Source: Carnimonas bestiolae
GTDB lineage: Bacteria > Pseudomonadota > Gammaproteobacteria > Pseudomonadales > Halomonadaceae
Length of the DNA: 64,000 nt
Strand: one strand, 5' to 3'
Assembly (NCBI RefSeq): GCF_051251125.1
Contig: NZ_JBPCZL010000003.1
Shown in pieces: positions 42,448 through 51,254 of the stretch (positions are counted from its first letter, which is position 1; the number at the start of each line of letters is the position of its first letter). Below the pieces are notes generated by a model. It was not told the origin of the DNA. It saw only the letters and a list, made by a program, of their open reading frames with translations, and searched no databases. The translations under genes and the position numbers were made by a program.

Positions 42448-44685
42448 TTAGAAGCTATAGCTCAGTGACGCTACCGCGCTGCGTGGCGCACCATAGATGT
42501 TAAAGGTATTGGGGCCACCGACACGCTCGTAATATTTTCTATCGAAGATATTGTTAACGTTCAGCTGTCCGCGCAGTTTGGACGTGAAGTCATAGGCAAA
42601 CATGGTATCGACGGTTGCATAGCCAGGCGCGTGCACGCCCTGCGCCGAGTGGAAGCTGCTCATGCCATTGATACCACCACCTACCGTAAAGTGATTCAGC
42701 CAACCGCTGTCGAAGGCATACTGGGTCCAAAGGTTATAGGTACTCTTCGGCATCAGCAGGAAGGTATTCTCATCATCCCCCGACTCCACCTTGGTATCCA
42801 GATAGCTGTAACCTGCGATCACGTCCCATTGCGAAGTGATACTACCGATCACTTCAACTTCTACCCCTTGGTTACGCGTTTTTCCCAACGCCGCAGAGTA
42901 GCTAGCCGAAGTGTCCTTCACCGCAGTAGCACGGTTTTTGTCATACATACGGTAGAGGCTAACACGCGCATTCAGCTTATCGTCGAGATAGCTGCCCTTA
43001 ACGCCGACCTCGTACTGCTCGCCCTTACGCGGCTCGATCATATGACCGTTTTTATCGGTGTCGGTCTGAGGATCAAACACCTGCGAGTAGCTGGCATAGA
43101 GCGACTGATGATCGCCTAGATCGAGCACAAACCCCGCATAGGGCGTGAATTTGGCATCGTCCTTGCGATGCGTGTTAACTGACCCACCTGGAATATCGGT
43201 ATCGTTGTAAATTCTCGAGTTGACGCGATATGAGCTCAAACGACCACCGGCAATCAGCGCGAGCGGCTCAACTGGACGGAACGTCAGCTTGCCGTACAGG
43301 CCGTACTCTTCATGGGTTTCGCGACCGTTGTGGTATTTATAACCGGGCGTTCCCTTGCGCGCTGAATCGAGAATATTAACGTAGCCAATGTCCTCAAAGT
43401 TGTCGGCATCCACCATTCCCGCAGGGCCTTTGCCATAAAGACTCTGCGACTTGCCGGTCTCTGTTTCGGTGGCATAGCGCTTGTAGTCGGTGCCCAGCAC
43501 AAATTCGCTGACATTGCCGAAGGTGCCGAATGGCTGGCTATAGCTAGCATCCAACGATAGCGCGTGCTGGCTAAATGAGCCTGCGTTACCGCCCACCGTT
43601 AATTGGTCGTTAGCATCCAGCCCTTTACCACCACCGAAGGCGTAGTTGTAATCGGCATTACGGTTGGAATAACGCCCCGCCACGCGACCTACCCCACCAT
43701 TCTCGAAGTAATGCGTCAGCTCACCCACCCAGTCGTTCTGCTGACTGCCGAAGTCGTTCCACTTGGCACCGAAGAACTTATTGCGCGGGAAGTTAACCAG
43801 CTTACCGTCACGTGTCGGATTACCGTTATTGGGGCTAATGTCACGCTGGTTGCGCAGAAAGCTCACGCGCGCCGTAGTGGCATCGTCCAGATCCGCTTCC
43901 AGCGTGCCAAAGAAGTTATTCGAGGTATTGTCGTTATGCTCGGCGAAACCATCGGTCTTGTGGTTGGACACCACCATGCGGCCGCGCACGCTACCCGATT
44001 TGTTCAAGGGGCCGGAAAGATCGGTTTCCAGATAGCGCTGATTCCAGCTGCCGTAGCTGCCGGTCACCTTGCCCTGAAACTTATCGGTAGGACGCTTCAG
44101 CACCATGTTTACGATACCGCCCAGCTCGCTGGTGCTGTTGAAGAGTCCTGAAGGACCGCGCAAGATTTCGACGCGGTCATACACACCGACATCGGGCAGC
44201 GTGCCGTAGATACTCGCCATCGGCGCGGGCAAGCCATCAATGTCGTATTCGTTGAATTCATAACCGCGCGAGTAGATGGAAGAACGCCCCGCATCGTTGG
44301 GCAGGATACGCAGCCCAGGCGTTTTACGCGCCACCTCATCAAGCGAATGGAAGTTCTGATCTTCGATCGCGTCACTCGTCACCACGCTAATGGATTGCGG
44401 AATATCACGCAGAGCCGCAGGGGTTTTGGTGCCCACCGTGGCTCCACTGACTGAATAACCTTTGGTCTGCTCACTGGGCAGCATGCGGTAAAGATGGTTG
44501 CCGGTAACGGTAATAGTGTCGAGGCGCGTTGAGTTGGCATCGGCGTCATCTGTAGGGCTGGCGGTCGAGGCGTTGGGGGGCACGTCGGCTTGCTGAGCCA
44601 GTACCAACGGCGAGGCGTAAACATTCACTGCACCGAGAACAACGCACGAAAGCGTGCGCAGACACTGGCAACGGAGGTTATCCAT
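42448..44685 (-). CDS. TonB-dependent siderophore receptor
   Basis: A 745-residue outer-membrane receptor. A signal peptide covers about 1-32, the TonB box is DTITVTG at 56-62, and a plug domain follows (LRDIPQSISVVTSDAIED; RVEILRGPSGLFNSTSELGG). A 22-strand barrel ends in Phe (SVASLSYSF-type end, here LSYSF). The plug signature PxxVEILRGPSG is intact. The pattern is that of FpvA/FhuE-like hydroxamate or pyoverdine receptors without the signalling extension; the exact siderophore is unknown. The ATG 44685 has AAGGGA upstream, and the frame from 44787 has no better site. A Fur-like box lies 107 bp upstream. Confidence 0.93.
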   Translation of the reverse strand: MDNLRCQCLRTLSCVVLGAVNVYASPLVLAQQADVPPNASTASPTDDADANSTRLDTITVTGNHLYRMLPSEQTKGYSVSGATVGTKTPAALRDIPQSISVVTSDAIEDQNFHSLDEVARKTPGLRILPNDAGRSSIYSRGYEFNEYDIDGLPAPMASIYGTLPDVGVYDRVEILRGPSGLFNSTSELGGIVNMVLKRPTDKFQGKVTGSYGSWNQRYLETDLSGPLNKSGSVRGRMVVSNHKTDGFAEHNDNTSNNFFGTLEADLDDATTARVSFLRNQRDISPNNGNPTRDGKLVNFPRNKFFGAKWNDFGSQQNDWVGELTHYFENGGVGRVAGRYSNRNADYNYAFGGGKGLDANDQLTVGGNAGSFSQHALSLDASYSQPFGTFGNVSEFVLGTDYKRYATETETGKSQSLYGKGPAGMVDADNFEDIGYVNILDSARKGTPGYKYHNGRETHEEYGLYGKLTFRPVEPLALIAGGRLSSYRVNSRIYNDTDIPGGSVNTHRKDDAKFTPYAGFVLDLGDHQSLYASYSQVFDPQTDTDKNGHMIEPRKGEQYEVGVKGSYLDDKLNARVSLYRMYDKNRATAVKDTSASYSAALGKTRNQGVEVEVIGSITSQWDVIAGYSYLDTKVESGDDENTFLLMPKSTYNLWTQYAFDSGWLNHFTVGGGINGMSSFHSAQGVHAPGYATVDTMFAYDFTSKLRGQLNVNNIFDRKYYERVGGPNTFNIYGAPRSAVASLSYSF

Positions 44686-45061
44686 TGAGATTGATCCCTT
44701 GAAGCGTGTGTATTGTGTAGCGTGGTGGTCTGAAATGCCGAGCCGCCAGATCGGTGGCCGATATTGTTGTGTCAGGCAATTAAACAATAGATGAGAACGT
44801 TTATCAATCTTATTGAGCTTAGACCTATCGCTTATATTCAGCTTCGGATCTTCCCCAATCCGCCGGCAAAAGCCGCCTCGACAGCGCTGTTAGCGCCCTT
44901 CTGAAACCCGCGCGAGCGCTGGCCGATTTTCCCAAAACAAACCTGAACCTGATGTTCCTAAATACGCGCTGCTATTAGCGCAGCGCTTCCTTGCCATGTT
45001 CATCAACAACCCATCCGCCGATGAACGCCTGCCGACGGCCATCTAAGCGCACCGCAGCCGT
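44686..45061. other. Intergenic between the receptor and the NicO gene, with Fur box
   Basis: It holds the Fur-like box at 44792-44806 and AT-rich promoter sequence for the receptor. I see nothing in the remainder (44810-45061), where a terminator for the NicO transcript would be expected but is not obvious. Confidence 0.45.
44792..44806. promoter_or_regulatory. Fur-like box upstream of the TonB receptor
   Basis: TGAGAAC-G-TTTATCA is a 7-1-7 inverted repeat with five of seven pairs. It shares the TGAGAAC half with the box at 41398 (GTTCTCA on the other strand) and lies 107-121 bp before the ATG. Confidence 0.5.
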
Positions 45062-46084
45062 TCAGGATGTCTGGAAACCAAGCACCGAACCCGCTGCGCT
45101 AGCATGCCACGCAGCCCACACCAGCGACCCTCCTACCAGCACCAGCACCGCGCCGCCGGCCAAGGCTACCCAGCATCCAGCCATCGCCCACTGCTGCTGT
45201 CGCTGGGCCGCTTTGCCTGCCATCAAACGAAGCACCAGCGTGCGTGCGAACACCGTCAGTACCGCCAACAGCGACACAGTAAGGCCGGTACCCACCGCCA
45301 TCGCTAGCACCGCCAGCACGCCTATCAGCCACTGTCCCATCAGTGCCGCGACGCCCAGTACCAACAGCGCCCCGCTGCAAGGACGCATGCCCATTGCCAG
45401 CACCGCGAGCAAGTCGTCGCGCCAACTCACGCCGAGCTCGGTGGTATCCACATGATGCCCACCGCAGCAGTGGCACGCTTCTCCCGCAATAGGCATCGCG
45501 CTGCCCTGCGCTAGCGGAGCATTAAGGCCTGCCGGCCGGGCCTGCCATTGCAGCCCCGCAAAGCGCGCTGGCGGCTGCTTCAAGCGCTGCAGCTTGCGCC
45601 ATGCACGCACCATGAGCCAAAGCCCCAAGGCCATGACTAGCGCGAAGCTCAGCAGCTCCAGATAGCGCGTGCTCGCGACAGCGCGCAAGGTTGCGAACCC
45701 GAGTCCCAGCACCAGCACCGACACCACCGCAATGGCGACTACGCCCTGCAACAGCGCAGCCAGCATCGAGAGTGCTACGCCTCTACCCACATGGCGCTGC
45801 TGCGTGGCCAGATAGCTGGTGATAACGGCCTTACCATGACCGGGCCCTGCAGCGTGAAATACCCCATAACCAAAACTCAACAGCGCCAGCGCGGTCGCTA
45901 GCGTGGCTGAAGGCAGTTGCGTAAAGGAGACGAAGTGACCGACCAACTGACGGTGAAAGTGTCGCTGCCAGCTCATCACCTTGATAATGAAGTTGCCGTA
46001 AAGGTGGTCGAACCATGGCAAACAGCACAACAGCACTATTGCCACCACTACCAGTGCGGCAATCACGCCTACTCGCCGCGACAT
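45062..46084 (-). CDS. NicO/RcnA-like metal transporter
   Basis: A 340-residue inner-membrane protein of the nickel/cobalt transporter NicO family. There are six to seven hydrophobic helices. FGYGVFHAAGPGHGKAVITSYL near 71-92 holds the conserved H-x-A/G-x-GHG metal site, and MGMRPCSGALLVLG near 229-242 is the second signature. A cytoplasmic or periplasmic loop CHCCGGHHVD near 205-214 is metal-ligand rich. The start overlaps the end of the DUF1007 gene by 16 bp, so the two are one operon. With the Zur-like site upstream, zinc handling is as likely as nickel or cobalt. Confidence 0.88.
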   Translation of the reverse strand: MSRRVGVIAALVVVAIVLLCCLPWFDHLYGNFIIKVMSWQRHFHRQLVGHFVSFTQLPSATLATALALLSFGYGVFHAAGPGHGKAVITSYLATQQRHVGRGVALSMLAALLQGVVAIAVVSVLVLGLGFATLRAVASTRYLELLSFALVMALGLWLMVRAWRKLQRLKQPPARFAGLQWQARPAGLNAPLAQGSAMPIAGEACHCCGGHHVDTTELGVSWRDDLLAVLAMGMRPCSGALLVLGVAALMGQWLIGVLAVLAMAVGTGLTVSLLAVLTVFARTLVLRLMAGKAAQRQQQWAMAGCWVALAGGAVLVLVGGSLVWAAWHASAAGSVLGFQTS

Positions 46085-46722
46085 GTCACCACTCCTGTAT
46101 CACTGAAGAAACGCCCGAGCCCATCCGGGGCCTGCCCCTGCTGGTCAATCATGGCGGCCTTGGCCACCAGCGTGGGATCAGGGTCGGCAGACTTGACCTG
46201 CGCGGAGCAGCCGCTCGGCGCATTAACAAGGTCGATCGGAATGTCGTCGGGATCGTGTAAAAATTCGACGTAATAAGTGCTGTCGTACACTTGATAGGAA
46301 AACGGCTGCTTCTCGCTCACCGACTGCGGTTTCTTCAGCGGCACCTCGAAGCTGATAATGATGTGCTGGCCCGACTGCTCAACGCTGGGCGGCTTTACCT
46401 TACCGATGGGAAGCTCCTTGGCTGTGGGCTCACCACTGAATAGATGAGTCAGGTAATGGCTCTTCGAAAGGGTTCGCTTCACGTCAGCGGCCAAGCGCTG
46501 CTGGCCCGCTTCGCCATCGCGTTGCATTTCCTCGATCAGTGACATGCTGTACATGGGATCCATGCGCCACACTTCACGTAGCGATGTAACTTGGCCGCTG
46601 TCGTTGAAATGTACCTCGGTGCGGTAATCAACCCAGCTGTGCGGGTGTGCGCTGGCCGTGGAACAAACCGCTGCCAGCAATGCAGTGCCTAGCGCTGCCA
46701 CTAGCGAGCGCCTTGGCTTCAT
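46069..46722 (-). CDS. DUF1007 family periplasmic protein
   Basis: A 217-residue secreted protein with a signal peptide (SLVAALGTALLAAVCSTASA, cleavage before HPHSW). The mature start HPHSWVDYRTEVHF is the hallmark of DUF1007. The His-rich N-terminus is thought to bind metal, and the family nearly always accompanies NicO-type transporters. CSAQ and CRGE near the end provide two cysteines. The ATG 46722 is placed by the signal peptide; the frame to 46776 has no site. It is the first gene of the operon with NicO. A Zur-like box ends four bases ahead of the start codon. Confidence 0.85.
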   Translation of the reverse strand: MKPRRSLVAALGTALLAAVCSTASAHPHSWVDYRTEVHFNDSGQVTSLREVWRMDPMYSMSLIEEMQRDGEAGQQRLAADVKRTLSKSHYLTHLFSGEPTAKELPIGKVKPPSVEQSGQHIIISFEVPLKKPQSVSEKQPFSYQVYDSTYYVEFLHDPDDIPIDLVNAPSGCSAQVKSADPDPTLVAKAAMIDQQGQAPDGLGRFFSDTGVVTCRGE

Positions 46723-46725
46723 CAC

Positions 46726-46748
46726 AATATGATACAGTATAACGTTTC
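46726..46748 (-). promoter_or_regulatory. Zur-like box upstream of DUF1007-NicO
   Basis: The minus strand reads GAAACGTTATA-C-TGTATCATATT. The left half matches the gammaproteobacterial Zur consensus GAAATGTTATA at 10 of 11 places and the right half at 7 of 11. It lies directly before the start codon, so a bound repressor would cover the promoter or the leader. Zinc control is inferred. Confidence 0.5.
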
Positions 46749-46935
46749 TCAACCCGAACATAATGCCGCCACCCACAATCGTTGATGTATTGACCCCTCG
46801 CCCCTCCCGTCCGCTAAAGGCAGAGCGCTAGAACGCTATTCTCGCAGATTTGTTTTTTTAACGACTAACGCCGCATATGAATCCATCACAAATATTGCAC
46901 TATTGAAACGTGCGCCTTCATTCATAGGTCGCTCA
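46749..46935. other. Divergent region between DUF1007 and glycerate kinase genes
   Basis: It holds a T-run (TTTTTTTAA near 46853) without an obvious stem, and AT-rich sequence. With the parts up to 47097 the gap is 375 bp. The short frame at 46936 is described separately. Confidence 0.4.
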
Positions 46936-47061
46936 ATGGCTGCCAGCCCCCGTCATGTTCATGTTCAGCAGCTATCTAGCGATGGTTCTCGCAGCCCAAT
47001 TGCCCGTCGTGATGTTGAAGATTTTATGCATCACTGGGAGAGCGTTGCTGCTTTGTGCTAA
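46936..47061 (+). CDS. Possible 41-aa protein upstream of the glycerate kinase
   Basis: A short frame that begins MAASPRHVHVQQLSSDGSRS and ends DFMHHWESVAALC. AGG lies 8 nt before the ATG. The residue mix is balanced and not typical of a random GC-rich frame, which is why it is listed. It ends 36 bp before the kinase start and could be a leader peptide or an independent small protein. I recognise no family. It could also be chance. Confidence 0.3.
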   Translation: MAASPRHVHVQQLSSDGSRSPIARRDVEDFMHHWESVAALC

Positions 47062-47074
47062 AGATTAATTAACA

Positions 47075-47087
47075 CTTAACGTTTAAG
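47075..47087. promoter_or_regulatory. Short inverted repeat covering the glycerate kinase ribosome-binding site
   Basis: CTTAA-CGT-TTAAG (47075-47087) overlaps the AAGGA ribosome-binding site (47085-47089), 10 bp before the ATG. It could be an operator or a small hairpin affecting translation. Confidence 0.3.
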
Positions 47088-47097
47088 GACACGATCT

Positions 47098-48273
47098 ATG
47101 CGCGTCGTCATCGCTCCAGACAGCTATAAGGACGCCCTTGCCGCCAGCGATGCAGCCGCCGCAATCGCTGAGGGCATTAAACGTGGCAACCCAGATGCTA
47201 CTACCTGCCTTTGCCCATTGGGCGACGGTGGCGAGGGGACCTTGGAAGCTATTCTGCATGCCTCTGGCGCTGAGGCGCAGCAATTAAGCGTCCAAGACGC
47301 TCTCGGACGCGCAACCACTGCAAAATGGGGGCTGATTGATCGCGATGGCGCCCGCACCGCCATTGTCGAGCTGGCGGAAGCCGCTGGTCTACAGCAGCTT
47401 AGCCACGCCGAGCGAGATGCCCGCATCACCACTACCTACGGGGTAGGAGAGCTGATTCGCGCGGCCCTCGACCACCATATCGATCATTTGATACTGACGC
47501 TGGGCGGTAGTGCCACCAACGACGGCGGAACCGGTATGCTGAGTGCATTGGGCGCGCGTTTCCTCGATAGCGAAGGCAACCCACTGCCGGCCGGCGGTGC
47601 CGCCCTTGCTCATTTGGCAGAGATCGATCTATCGGGGCTCGATCCACGCTTGCAGCAGGTCAACGTGCAAGCAGCGGTCGACGTTAATAATCCGCTAACC
47701 GGTGAGCACGGTGCCAGTGCGGTATTTGGCCCGCAGAAGGGGGCCAGCGAGAGCACCGTCGCCGAGCTGGACCGTGCGCTGCAACAGTTGGCTGATATCA
47801 GCAAGCAAGCGGTAGGCCGTGACGACAGTCGCGTAGCTGGGGCTGGCGCAGCTGGTGGCATGGGCTTCGCTGCCAGTGCGTTTCTAAATGCCGAGCTGCG
47901 CCCCGGTATAGAACTCGTCACTGAGGTGCTGAACTTTGAAACGTTACTGCCCAACACCCAATTGGTGATTGTGGGAGAAGGCGGCCTGGATGCGCAAAGT
48001 CTCGGCGGCAAAACCCCGGTGGGCGTTGCGCGCCTGGCGCAAAAGCATGGCATTCCCTGCGTGGCGCTGGTAGGGAAGCTGGGCGACGGCTGGCAGGATG
48101 CGCACGCGGAAGGGATCACTGCGGCCTTTGCGCTCGCCGATGGCCCGGCATCGCTTGAGGACGTACTGCCCAAAACCGCCGCAGCGCTTGCCAGTCGCGC
48201 CGAAGAGATCACCCGTTTATGGCGGGCAGCTCAAGGTGTTTCAGTATCGTCTTCCTCACCGTCAGCGTCGTAG
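47098..48273 (+). CDS. Glycerate kinase
   Basis: A 391-residue class-II glycerate kinase (GarK/GlxK family), which phosphorylates D-glycerate to a phosphoglycerate with ATP. The conserved start IAPDSYKDALAASDAAAAIA, the acid motif CPLGDGGEGTLEAI (39-52), LGGSATNDGGTGMLSALGARF near 139-159 and GAAGGMGFAASAFL near 257-270 are all present. It serves glycolate, glucarate or serine-cycle catabolism; no partner gene is close. Its last 43 bp overlap the 3' end of rmuC on the opposite strand. The serine-rich tail VSVSSSSPSAS lies wholly in the overlap, so it was probably shaped by it. Confidence 0.93.
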   Translation: MRVVIAPDSYKDALAASDAAAAIAEGIKRGNPDATTCLCPLGDGGEGTLEAILHASGAEAQQLSVQDALGRATTAKWGLIDRDGARTAIVELAEAAGLQQLSHAERDARITTTYGVGELIRAALDHHIDHLILTLGGSATNDGGTGMLSALGARFLDSEGNPLPAGGAALAHLAEIDLSGLDPRLQQVNVQAAVDVNNPLTGEHGASAVFGPQKGASESTVAELDRALQQLADISKQAVGRDDSRVAGAGAAGGMGFAASAFLNAELRPGIELVTEVLNFETLLPNTQLVIVGEGGLDAQSLGGKTPVGVARLAQKHGIPCVALVGKLGDGWQDAHAEGITAAFALADGPASLEDVLPKTAAALASRAEEITRLWRAAQGVSVSSSSPSAS

Positions 48274-49625
48274 GACGGTAGCTGCTTTTTACTACGTACG
48301 CCCAATCGGCTAAGCGCCTGAGCCTGACTGACCAAGCTGCCCTGCCCATCTGACAAGCGTTTGAGCGCCTGTTGCTGGCTCGCATTCGCCCGCGCCAAGT
48401 GAGTGCCAATATCGTGGATGCTGTCGACGAAGCCGACAAACTTATCAAGCAGCATCTCGCCGCGTTTCACGATCAGTCGCGCATTTTCGTTGTGCTGCTC
48501 AAGACGCCACAGATTGGCAACCGTGCGCAGGCTTGCCAGCAGCGTGGTCGGCGTCACAATCACCACATTGCGTGAAAACGCATCGTGGAAGAGCTGGTCG
48601 TCATGCTCGAAGGCCAGCGAAAAGGCTGCCTCAATCGGCATGAACATAAACACCATGTCGGGCGAGTTAAGCCCCGGCAGGCGCGCATAGTCGCGGCCCG
48701 CCAGCCCCTCCATGTGGGCCCGCACCGAGCGCAAATGGCGACGCAGCGCGGCCGCCCGAGCGGCATCGTCTTCAGCGGCGATATAGTCGCCATAGGCATG
48801 CAGCGATACCTTCGCATCAACCACCAAATGGCGCTGCTCGGGCAGTTTGATAATCGCATCGGGACGCCGACGCCCCTCTTCGGTGGTAAAGGCCACTTCG
48901 CGCTGATACTCGATACCCTTGCGCAGCCCCGAACGCTCAAGCACGGTTTCTAGCATCAGCTCGCCCCACTGCCCCTGCATCTTGCTGTCGCCCTTGAGCG
49001 CCTTGGTCAGGTTGGTGGCATCCTCACTGATCTGACGATTAAGCGCGCCCAGTTGCTCGAGCTGTGCGCGCAAGCTCGACTGGCGCTGGATATCCTTCTC
49101 GTTGATGCCCTCAAGACGCGTGCGGAACTCCTGCAACTGCTCCCGCAGCGGCGTAAGCATAGCGGTCAGATCGGCACGACTTTGGGTGGAGAAGCGCTGG
49201 CTGCGTTCGTCGAATATCTTGCCCGCGAGTTGCTGGAATTCGGCTTTCAGCTGATCGCGGGCCTGCTCGAGCAGCGCAACACGCTCCTGATAGTGCGCCT
49301 GGTCCTTTTTCAGCGACGTTTCAAGCTCGGACACACGACTGCGCAAACGCGCGCTGTCCTGCTCGAGCTGGTGCCGCTGCTGGGCCAGCGTCGCGGTGTG
49401 GTCACGCTCTCGCTCCAACAGCGCTTCGCGCTCGGCAAGAAAACGCTCAGCCTCATGATGGGCGTCGCGGCTCGCGGTAAGCGCTTGTTCGACCTCTGCA
49501 TAGCGCGCTTGCTGTTCCTTCAGCGTACCCAACGGTCCGCTGCGTGCCAGCAATGCCCCAATCAACGCGCCAATGAGCAGTGCTAACACGCCCACTAGCA
49601 CCAGCATCATGTGTGCTTCTGCCAT
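48231..49625 (-). CDS. rmuC: DNA recombination protein RmuC
   Basis: A 464-residue protein. A membrane anchor (MLVLVGVLALLIGALIGALLA, about 7-27) precedes a long coiled coil (about 35-150) of Ala/Glu/Gln/Arg heptads. The RmuC nuclease-like domain follows: KMQGQWGELMLETVLERSGL near 214-233, DAIIKLPEQRHLVVDAKVSL, VIVTPTTLLASLRTVANLW. RmuC limits inversions at short repeats; recent work elsewhere links it to anti-phage or DNA-processing roles. AGGAG precedes the ATG. It converges with the glycerate kinase and overlaps it at the 3' end. The acidic tail DGEEDDTETP is in the overlap. Confidence 0.92.
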   Translation of the reverse strand: MAEAHMMLVLVGVLALLIGALIGALLARSGPLGTLKEQQARYAEVEQALTASRDAHHEAERFLAEREALLERERDHTATLAQQRHQLEQDSARLRSRVSELETSLKKDQAHYQERVALLEQARDQLKAEFQQLAGKIFDERSQRFSTQSRADLTAMLTPLREQLQEFRTRLEGINEKDIQRQSSLRAQLEQLGALNRQISEDATNLTKALKGDSKMQGQWGELMLETVLERSGLRKGIEYQREVAFTTEEGRRRPDAIIKLPEQRHLVVDAKVSLHAYGDYIAAEDDAARAAALRRHLRSVRAHMEGLAGRDYARLPGLNSPDMVFMFMPIEAAFSLAFEHDDQLFHDAFSRNVVIVTPTTLLASLRTVANLWRLEQHNENARLIVKRGEMLLDKFVGFVDSIHDIGTHLARANASQQQALKRLSDGQGSLVSQAQALSRLGVRSKKQLPSYDADGEEDDTETP

Positions 49626-49777
49626 TCCACTCTCCTTGCATGAGCGCTCAGTATAACGATCATCGCGTGGAATGCATGATTAGCGAGGTGCCTTCCGTTA
49701 AGCGATAGCACCATCACGGGCCGCACAAGCTTAGGGTAGCCGCGGACAACGCCACATCGTCGAGCAGAAGGCCAAAC

Positions 49778-49819
49778 AAAAAGGCACCCAAGCGCCGTCA
49801 CAACGATGCCTTGGGTGCC
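49778..49819 (-). terminator. Rho-independent terminator for the citrate-type transporter
   Basis: The 10-bp stem GGCACCCAAG (49783-49792) / CTTGGGTGCC (49810-49819) is followed, in the minus direction, by a T-rich run from the A's at 49778-49782. Confidence 0.85.
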
Positions 49820-49859
49820 AAAAGCGAAAGATGAGTTTATTGGGTCGATCACACGCTGG

Positions 49860-51254
49860 TTAGAAGTAAAGCCCCATCAGCCCGCCGAGTAACAGCAAGT
49901 AGAGGCTGAACAGCCACACGATCGGAAACGAGAACTTCAGGTGCTTACCCATCGACACTCCGGAAAGCCCTACCGCCAGCCACACTGCTGGCGCAAACGG
50001 GCTTACGAAGGTTCCTGCGTTGTTGCCAATGGCGAGCGCATACACCACTGATTTGGCATCAATGCCTGCGGGCGAGGTAATTTCCTGCACAACCGGCAAA
50101 ATGGCGAAGTAATAGGCATCGGTGCTGGTCAGCATGTCCAACGGCACGCCGAAAATTCCCACCACCACATGCACCCACCCCAAGGCCTCTGCTGGCATCA
50201 GCGAGGTGATATCGCGCGCAATGGAAGAGAGCATTCCACCTTTATCGAGAATCCCCAGGAACACGCCCGCAGCCGCGATAATAGCGCCCATATTGAACGC
50301 CTGAGGGGCATGGCGCTTGATAATCGCCGCTTGATCGGAAGGCTTGCGCACGTTGATCGCAAAACAGAGGCTAAGCGCCAGCATAAACACCAGCGCTGGC
50401 GGCAGTACACCATTCGCCAGCAGCGCAATCACGATCAGAATCAGCACCACATTGGGCCAGAAATGGCGCGGCATACCCGCTGCGGGCGTGCTCATATCAA
50501 CGCCGCTGTATTGCACTACTGCGCGTCGCTGCAAACGCTTCAGATTAGGCAGAAAACCGGTACGCCAACTTACCTTGCTTACCGCTTCTGCGGGAATGGG
50601 CAGTTGGCCATCGATATAGGGCATCGCCACACGATTGCGCTTGATCAGGCGCTGCTCTCTATAACCGTAAGCAGCCGCCACTACCATCGCACCCGCCACT
50701 CCCAGCAGTTGCACCGGTAGCAGGTCATGCCACAGCGCGGTTGGGCTTACCCCGGTCACCGCCGCTGCGCGACCTATCGGCCCACCCCACGGCACCATGT
50801 TCATCACGCCCATCGACAGCGCCGCCAGCATTAGCATCAGCACCGGACGCATGCCCAGTCGCTGATAAAGCGGCAGCAGCGCGGGAATGATAATCAGGAA
50901 GGTGGCGGCCCCAGAGCCGTCGAGATGCACAATCGCGGCGAGCAGCGGCGTCATCATGGCGACCAGAATCACGTTGCCGCGCGTTAGCTTGATGACGCCA
51001 TTAACAATCGGATCGAACACACCGCTATCTTTCATGATGCTGAAAAACAGCACTGCGAACATAAACATGAAGGCAACATTCGCGACCTTACCAATACCCG
51101 CTTCGAAAAATTCGCCAATCTCGCTCAGCGAGAAGCCCGCAATAAGAGCACCGATCACCGGCACCACACTCAGCGCTACCACCGGACTCAGCTTTTCGGT
51201 AAGCAGCGCCGCCACGATCACCGCAATGATGGCCAAACCCACGATTGTCAGCAT
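49860..51254 (-). CDS. CitMHS family citrate/metal-proton symporter
   Basis: A 464-residue inner-membrane transporter of the CitMHS group, which takes up divalent-metal-complexed citrate with protons. There are about 12 hydrophobic helices. Conserved parts are LTEKLSPVVALSVVPVIGAL near 20-40, VHLDGSGAATFLIIIPALLP near 100-120 and a C-terminal LDMLTSTDAYYFAILPVV followed by ALAIGNNAGTFVSPFAPAVWL. The start at ATG 51254 has GCGGAG close by; the open frame to 51446 would add 64 residues of non-membrane sequence without a site. Related LctP/GntP families are less likely. Regulation is not visible. Confidence 0.88.
   Translation of the reverse strand: MLTIVGLAIIAVIVAALLTEKLSPVVALSVVPVIGALIAGFSLSEIGEFFEAGIGKVANVAFMFMFAVLFFSIMKDSGVFDPIVNGVIKLTRGNVILVAMMTPLLAAIVHLDGSGAATFLIIIPALLPLYQRLGMRPVLMLMLAALSMGVMNMVPWGGPIGRAAAVTGVSPTALWHDLLPVQLLGVAGAMVVAAAYGYREQRLIKRNRVAMPYIDGQLPIPAEAVSKVSWRTGFLPNLKRLQRRAVVQYSGVDMSTPAAGMPRHFWPNVVLILIVIALLANGVLPPALVFMLALSLCFAINVRKPSDQAAIIKRHAPQAFNMGAIIAAAGVFLGILDKGGMLSSIARDITSLMPAEALGWVHVVVGIFGVPLDMLTSTDAYYFAILPVVQEITSPAGIDAKSVVYALAIGNNAGTFVSPFAPAVWLAVGLSGVSMGKHLKFSFPIVWLFSLYLLLLGGLMGLYF

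Noticed and set aside
43603..44151. 182-codon frame on the plus strand
   Set aside because: Antisense shadow of the TonB receptor.
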